DNA from: an uncultured Alistipes sp.
GTDB taxonomy: Bacteria; Bacteroidota; Bacteroidia; Bacteroidales; Rikenellaceae
Direction of reading: 5' to 3'
DNA length: 8,514 nucleotides
Assembly (NCBI GenBank): GCA_947178455.1
Contig: CAMWYI010000075.1
Location: forward strand, 1 to 8,514
Program-made: the position numbers and the translations under genes
Part shown: positions 5,780 through 8,514 of the stretch, one piece after another
Layout of the letters: each line of letters opens with the position of its first letter
How positions within the stretch are numbered: position 1 is the stretch's first letter
Notes under the pieces: generated by a model
The model's database searches: none
What the model was told of the DNA's origin: nothing
What the model saw: the letters and a program-made list of their open reading frames with translations, nothing else

Positions 5780-5953
5780 CTATCTGAACGAAGGTTGTAG
5801 TAGGACCCAAACACAAATAAACAATACCCCACACACTTGTAGGGCAATGCCCACGATTGCAGGCATGCCGATACAAGTGATGAGTGTGTTGTTCACCTTG
5901 TGTTTTTGAAAACTACTACATTTTCGTTCAAGGATGAAGCAAAACACTTTCAT
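5780..5953 (-). CDS. Possible small single-span membrane peptide, 57 codons
   Basis: An ATG at 5953 opens 57 codons ending at TAG (5782-5780). The product starts MKVFCFILERKCSSFQKHK, basic and Cys-containing, followed by a hydrophobic stretch (about residues 24-52, with GMPAIVGIALQVCG and VLFICVWVLL) and ends PSFR. This would be a small inner-membrane protein. In favour: a consensus minus-strand promoter ends 37 bases upstream, and the leader before the ATG is AT-rich as usual for the phylum. Against: nearly the whole ORF lies inside a long inverted repeat, where open frames can arise by chance. I recognise no family. It could also be a leader peptide for the LRR lipoprotein gene, whose start is 82 bases downstream. 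Confidence 0.3.
   Translation of the reverse strand: MKVFCFILERKCSSFQKHKVNNTLITCIGMPAIVGIALQVCGVLFICVWVLLQPSFR
5785..5930. repeat. 146-base long imperfect palindrome (MITE-like element or structured leader RNA)
   Basis: The two halves are complementary almost throughout. Paired blocks from outside in are: TGAACGAA (5785-5792) with TTCGTTCA (5923-5930); TGTAGTAG (5796-5803) with CTACTACA (5913-5920); AAACACAA (5809-5816) with TTGTGTTT (5898-5905); AACAA (5820-5824) with TTGTT (5889-5893); CACA (5830-5833) with TGTG (5885-5888); CACTTGTA (5834-5841) with TACAAGTG (5872-5879); GGCA-A-TGCC (5843-5851) with GGCATGCC (5862-5869). The apical loop is 10 bases. Small bulges separate the blocks. No clear target-site duplication flanks it. 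It lies within the 390-base interval between two divergent genes and would be transcribed by the minus-strand promoter at 5990-6020. Confidence 0.75.
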
Positions 5954-5967
5954 CAATAATATGTCAA

Positions 5968-5983
5968 TCCTCTGCGCAGAGGA
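5968..5983. promoter_or_regulatory. 16-base perfect palindrome at the predicted minus-strand transcription start
   Basis: TCCTCTGCGCAGAGGA reads identically on both strands. It begins about seven bases after the -7 box of the minus-strand promoter, so it is either a protein-binding site at the start point or the first 16 bases of the RNA. In the latter case it would fold as a six-pair hairpin with a GCGC loop at the very 5' end. Confidence 0.5.
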
Positions 5984-5989
5984 CAAGGG

Positions 5990-6020
5990 CAAAGATAGGA
6001 AAAGCCGCGTCCAAAAGCAA
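5990..6020 (-). promoter_or_regulatory. Minus-strand promoter of the palindrome/small ORF/LRR lipoprotein unit
   Basis: On the minus strand TTG (6020-6018) is followed after 20 bases by TATCTTTG (5997-5990), a full match to the Bacteroidota consensus. Transcription should start near 5984 and run through the long palindrome toward the lipoprotein gene at 5697. A second, poorer -7 candidate lies nearer that gene: TACGGTTG, 5753-5746, without a -33 TTG. The lipoprotein may therefore depend on this distant promoter through a leader of about 285 bases. Confidence 0.65.
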
Positions 6021-6030
6021 GTTTACTTGC
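6017..6030. promoter_or_regulatory. Inverted repeat carrying both -33 elements of the divergent promoters
   Basis: GCAAGT (6017-6022), TT, ACTTGC (6025-6030) is a perfect dyad. The left arm contains the minus-strand TTG (6020-6018) and the right arm the plus-strand TTG (6027-6029). A dimeric regulator bound here would contact both promoters. It may also be a by-product of two -33 boxes facing away from each other, since only three of the six bases per arm are demanded by the promoters. Confidence 0.5.
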
Positions 6031-6057
6031 ATCTGCGCCCGACTTTTCGTACCTTTA
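6027..6057 (+). promoter_or_regulatory. Promoter of the flippase-holB unit
   Basis: TTG (6027-6029) is followed after 20 bases by TACCTTTA (6050-6057), which deviates from the -7 consensus TAnnTTTG only in the last base. Transcription would start near 6064, about 24 bases before the flippase ATG at 6088. Confidence 0.6.
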
Positions 6058-6087
6058 CGGCACGAATCAAACGCAAAACTTCGGCCC

Positions 6088-7563
6088 ATGCTCGAAAAAT
6101 TGGCGAAACAGACGGCCGTCTACGGACTCAGTACGATTGTCGTGCGGTTTTTGAGCTACCTGCTCACACCGTACTACACGCGCATGTTCGCACCCGACGC
6201 CTACGGCATCGTGACCGATGTCTATGCCCTGATTCCGTTTGCGCTCACGCTGCTGACGATGGGCATGGAGTCGAGTTACTTCCGTTTTGCGGCCAAAGCC
6301 GAAGCCGACGGCGGCGATACGGTAGCAGCCAAACGGCGCGTATTCGCCACGACGTGGGGCACCACTTCGGCTGCCGCCGTGCTGTTTTTCGCGGCCGTCG
6401 TGCTGTTCCACGACCGATTCTCGGAGTGGCTGGGCGCGGCCTACACCGCCCGACCCGAATATGTGGTATGGGTCGGCGGCATCATTCTGTTCGACGTGTG
6501 CACGTGCATCCCGTTTTCGCGGCTGCGCGAGCAGGGGCGGGCGCTGACCTTCGTGGGATTCAAGACGCTGAACGTCGTCCTCAACGTCGGACTGGCATTC
6601 GTATTCGGCGCATGCGGGCTGTTCGCGACCGAGTTCGGCGTGGGGTGGGTCTTCGTGGCCAACTTCGCCGCCAGCGTCGTGACGTGGCTCGCCATGCTGA
6701 CGACGACCGGCGGCGTGCTGCCGAAAATCGACCCCGCACTGCTGCGGCGCATACTGGTCTACTCGCTGCCGCTGCTCGTGAGCGGGCTGGCCGGCACGGC
6801 GAGCGAATTTCTCGACCGCCAACTGCTGAAATACCTCGCTCCGGCGGGCGATTCGATGGCCCAATTAGGCATCTACGGCGCGGTGACGAAAATCGCCGTC
6901 GTGATGATGCTCTTTTATCAGATGTACCGGCTGGCCGCCGAACCGTTCTTCCTGTCGAATTTTTCCAAAGACGATTTCGTGCAGATGAACGCCGCCGCCC
7001 TGAAATACTACATTGCCGTGTCGATGCTGATTTTCTTGAGCATCGCGCTGTTCCGCGACTTTTTCGCGCTGATTATCGGGCGCGACTTCCGCGACGGGAT
7101 TTTCATACTTCCGGTCGTGCTGGGCGCGAACGTGCTCACCGGCGTATGGTTAAATCTGTCGTTCTGGTACAAACGCGAGGAACGCACGGGGCTGGCCGTG
7201 CTGATTACGGGGGCCGGTCTGCTCGCCATGCTGGGGCTGGGGCGGTGGTTGATTCCGCAATCGGGCTATCTCGGCGCGGCTTGGGCCCGGCTGGGCAGCG
7301 AAGCGGCGATGGTCACGGTGAGCTGGTGGCTCAACCGACGCTATTTTCCCACGCCCTACCAATGGGGCCGCATCGGCGAATATGTCGTCGTCGCGCTGGC
7401 GGTATTCTTCGGGTGCGAGGAGGCGGCGCAATGCTTCGGGGCCGAGCACGCATGGGCTGCGACGCTGTTCAATGCGGCGGCATTCGCAGGTTACACTTTT
7501 TACCTCGTGCGGCGCGAGCATATCGACGTGCGGGGGCTGATGCGGCAGATTTTTCGGCGATAG
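6088..7563 (+). CDS. Wzx/PST-family polysaccharide flippase (MOP superfamily membrane protein)
   Basis: The 491-residue protein is hydrophobic throughout, with about a dozen or more membrane segments, the length and layout of oligosaccharide flippases. These move undecaprenyl-linked sugar repeat units across the inner membrane for O-antigen, capsule or exopolysaccharide. The N-terminus (LAKQTAVYGLSTIVVRFLSYLLTPYYTRMF, about residues 5-34) is the family's first helix with the Leu-Thr-Pro turn and Tyr/Arg. MGMESSYFRF (about 58-67) is a common motif of Bacteroidota members. No glycosyltransferases lie nearby, so the substrate cannot be inferred; a MurJ-like lipid II role is less likely but not excluded. 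No Shine-Dalgarno precedes the ATG, and a promoter lies at 6027-6057. The gene is GC-rich (line 7201-7260 hand-counted at 40 of 60). holB follows after 42 bases with no terminator seen, so the two are probably cotranscribed. Confidence 0.85.
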   Translation: MLEKLAKQTAVYGLSTIVVRFLSYLLTPYYTRMFAPDAYGIVTDVYALIPFALTLLTMGMESSYFRFAAKAEADGGDTVAAKRRVFATTWGTTSAAAVLFFAAVVLFHDRFSEWLGAAYTARPEYVVWVGGIILFDVCTCIPFSRLREQGRALTFVGFKTLNVVLNVGLAFVFGACGLFATEFGVGWVFVANFAASVVTWLAMLTTTGGVLPKIDPALLRRILVYSLPLLVSGLAGTASEFLDRQLLKYLAPAGDSMAQLGIYGAVTKIAVVMMLFYQMYRLAAEPFFLSNFSKDDFVQMNAAALKYYIAVSMLIFLSIALFRDFFALIIGRDFRDGIFILPVVLGANVLTGVWLNLSFWYKREERTGLAVLITGAGLLAMLGLGRWLIPQSGYLGAAWARLGSEAAMVTVSWWLNRRYFPTPYQWGRIGEYVVVALAVFFGCEEAAQCFGAEHAWAATLFNAAAFAGYTFYLVRREHIDVRGLMRQIFRR

Positions 7564-7605
7564 CGAAGATAACTTACTGAAACAAGAAAGCATCCCACCG
7601 CGCTA

Positions 7606-8514
7606 ATGAAATTTGCGGATATCATAGGACAAGAGGAACTCAAACGGCATCTGGCCCAGTCGGTCGATGCCGGTCGGGTCAGCCATGCCCAGTTGTTTAC
7701 GGGTCAGGCCGGTGCCGGTGCGCTGGCGCTCGCGGTGGCTTACGTGCAGTACCTCTGCTGCCGCCACCGCCACGACGGCGATTCGTGCGGCGAGTGCCCC
7801 GATTGTCGGCAAATCGCGGAGCTGGCCCACCCCGACCTGCACTGGGTCTTTCCGGTCAACAAGCAGGGCAAAAAATCGGGCGAGGTGATGCGCAGCGACG
7901 ATTTTCTCGACCTGTTCCGCGCGCTGTTCACCGAACGCGGCGGTTATTTTTCGCCGCAAGAGTGGTACGACCGACTCGATTTGGGCAAGACGCTGAAAGG
8001 CATGATTGCCGCGCGCGAAGCCGACGACATCATCCGCAAACTGTCGTACAAAAGTTTCGAGTCCGACTACAAAATCATGCTCGTGTGGCTGCCCGAAACG
8101 ATGAACGAGGAGGCCGCCAACAAAATCCTGAAAATCCTCGAAGAGCCTTGGGAAAAGACCCTTTTTCTGTTGGTTTCCGAGCAGCCCGCGCTGTTGCTGC
8201 CCACGATTATTTCGCGGACGCAGGAGGTGCACGTGCCGCGCATCGCGCCCGAAGTGCTCGAACGGCTGGCCTGCGAACAGGGGGTCGACGACCCGCTGAA
8301 AGCCCGCAACTTGGCGCGGCTGGCCAGCGGCGACCTGCTGACGCTCAAACAGCTGATTGCCGGAGAAAACGACGCCACGCAGCGCGAAGATTTTTCTTTA
8401 TTTTGCGCGTTGATGCGCCTAAGCTACAATGATAAGCACCTCGAACTCGTGACGTGGGCGGAAGAGGTGGCCCAGCTGTCGCGCGAACAGCAGCGCGCTT
8501 TTCTGCGCGACAGC
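7606..8514 (+). CDS. holB: DNA polymerase III delta-prime subunit (clamp loader), C-terminus cut by right edge
   Basis: 303 codons remain open to the edge; the C-terminus is missing. The start MKFADIIGQEELKRHLAQS and HAQLFTG (about residues 27-33) match AAA+ clamp-loader subunits. The P-loop region GQAGAGALALA (about 33-43) lacks the catalytic Lys, as expected for delta-prime, which does not hydrolyse ATP. Cys51 or Cys52, Cys61, Cys64 and Cys67 form the zinc-binding module. LPETMNEEAANKILKILEEP (about 162-181) and TIISRTQ (about 200-206) are the conserved AAA+ core and the sensor-1/arginine-finger region. The segment at about 82-150 (FPVNKQGKKSGEV...KTLKGMIAAREADDIIRKLS) is longer than in E. 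coli and looks like the Bacteroidota form. The protein helps load the beta sliding clamp at the replication fork. It lies 42 bases after the flippase gene, probably in one transcript, though the functions are unrelated. Confidence 0.92.
   Translation, partial: MKFADIIGQEELKRHLAQSVDAGRVSHAQLFTGQAGAGALALAVAYVQYLCCRHRHDGDSCGECPDCRQIAELAHPDLHWVFPVNKQGKKSGEVMRSDDFLDLFRALFTERGGYFSPQEWYDRLDLGKTLKGMIAAREADDIIRKLSYKSFESDYKIMLVWLPETMNEEAANKILKILEEPWEKTLFLLVSEQPALLLPTIISRTQEVHVPRIAPEVLERLACEQGVDDPLKARNLARLASGDLLTLKQLIAGENDATQREDFSLFCALMRLSYNDKHLELVTWAEEVAQLSREQQRAFLRDS

Noticed and set aside
5698..5847. N-terminal extension of the LRR lipoprotein to the ATG at 5847
   Set aside because: It would bury the lipoprotein signal peptide at residue 51 and begins inside the long palindrome. 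The start at 5697 puts the signal at the N-terminus.
5775..5940. Target-site duplication flanking the long palindrome
   Set aside because: Bases just outside the arms (CTATC on the left, AGGAT on the right) do not repeat each other, so a recent transposon insertion cannot be shown from this sequence.
5785..5983. 6S RNA or signal-recognition-particle RNA in the palindromic region
   Set aside because: The length and rod shape invite 6S RNA, but I see no clear large central bubble flanked by long stems in the expected layout, and none of the conserved apical motif of SRP RNA. A covariance-model search (Infernal against Rfam) would settle it.
5934..7580. Plus-strand open frame of 548 codons overlapping the flippase
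   Set aside because: It is in another frame of the flippase gene, with an Arg-rich, low-complexity translation and no domains, while the flippase frame gives a clean membrane protein.

Overview
The window looks like a chromosomal segment from a GC-rich member of the Bacteroidales. An Alistipes-like member of the Rikenellaceae is my best guess, by inference only. Three things point there. Several promoters fit the Bacteroidota pattern of TTG, about 19-20 bases, then TAnnTTTG. Most starts lack a Shine-Dalgarno sequence. The gene content is typical of the group: a fimbrillin-type lipoprotein, a BspA-like leucine-rich-repeat lipoprotein, and a delta-prime subunit with the Bacteroidota-type middle insert.

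Layout, left to right. Bases 1-356 (minus strand) hold the N-terminal part of a fimbrillin-family surface lipoprotein that runs off the left edge. A promoter at 480-510 then drives the core operon rpsF-rpsR-rplI (551-1641, plus strand; ribosomal proteins bS6, bS18, bL9), which ends in two successive hairpins (1640-1661 and 1751-1795). Converging on it is a minus-strand M24B Xaa-Pro aminopeptidase (1831-3222). Behind that lies an AT-rich minus-strand unit: a DUF4988-like/BspA-type leucine-rich-repeat lipoprotein (4084-5697) and, 41 bases downstream, a multi-spanning membrane protein of unknown function (3308-4042). This unit ends at an intrinsic terminator (3255-3284) that abuts the aminopeptidase promoter. 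On the plus strand, a Wzx/PST-type polysaccharide flippase (6088-7563) is followed after 42 bases by the delta-prime subunit of DNA polymerase III (7606 to the right edge).

The most interesting stretch is the 390-base interval 5698-6087 between the LRR lipoprotein and the flippase. It holds two back-to-back Bacteroidota promoters whose -33 elements sit in the two arms of a perfect inverted repeat (6017-6030). The minus-strand promoter is predicted to start at a 16-base perfect palindrome (5968-5983). Its transcript would then cross a possible 57-codon membrane-peptide ORF (5780-5953) and a long imperfect palindrome (5785-5930) that can fold on itself over almost its whole length. Only then does it reach the lipoprotein start. 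This could be a small transposon-like element (MITE), a regulatory leader, or an unannotated small gene. The sequence alone cannot decide.

The rest is ordinary housekeeping DNA: translation, peptide turnover, envelope polysaccharide export and the replication clamp loader.
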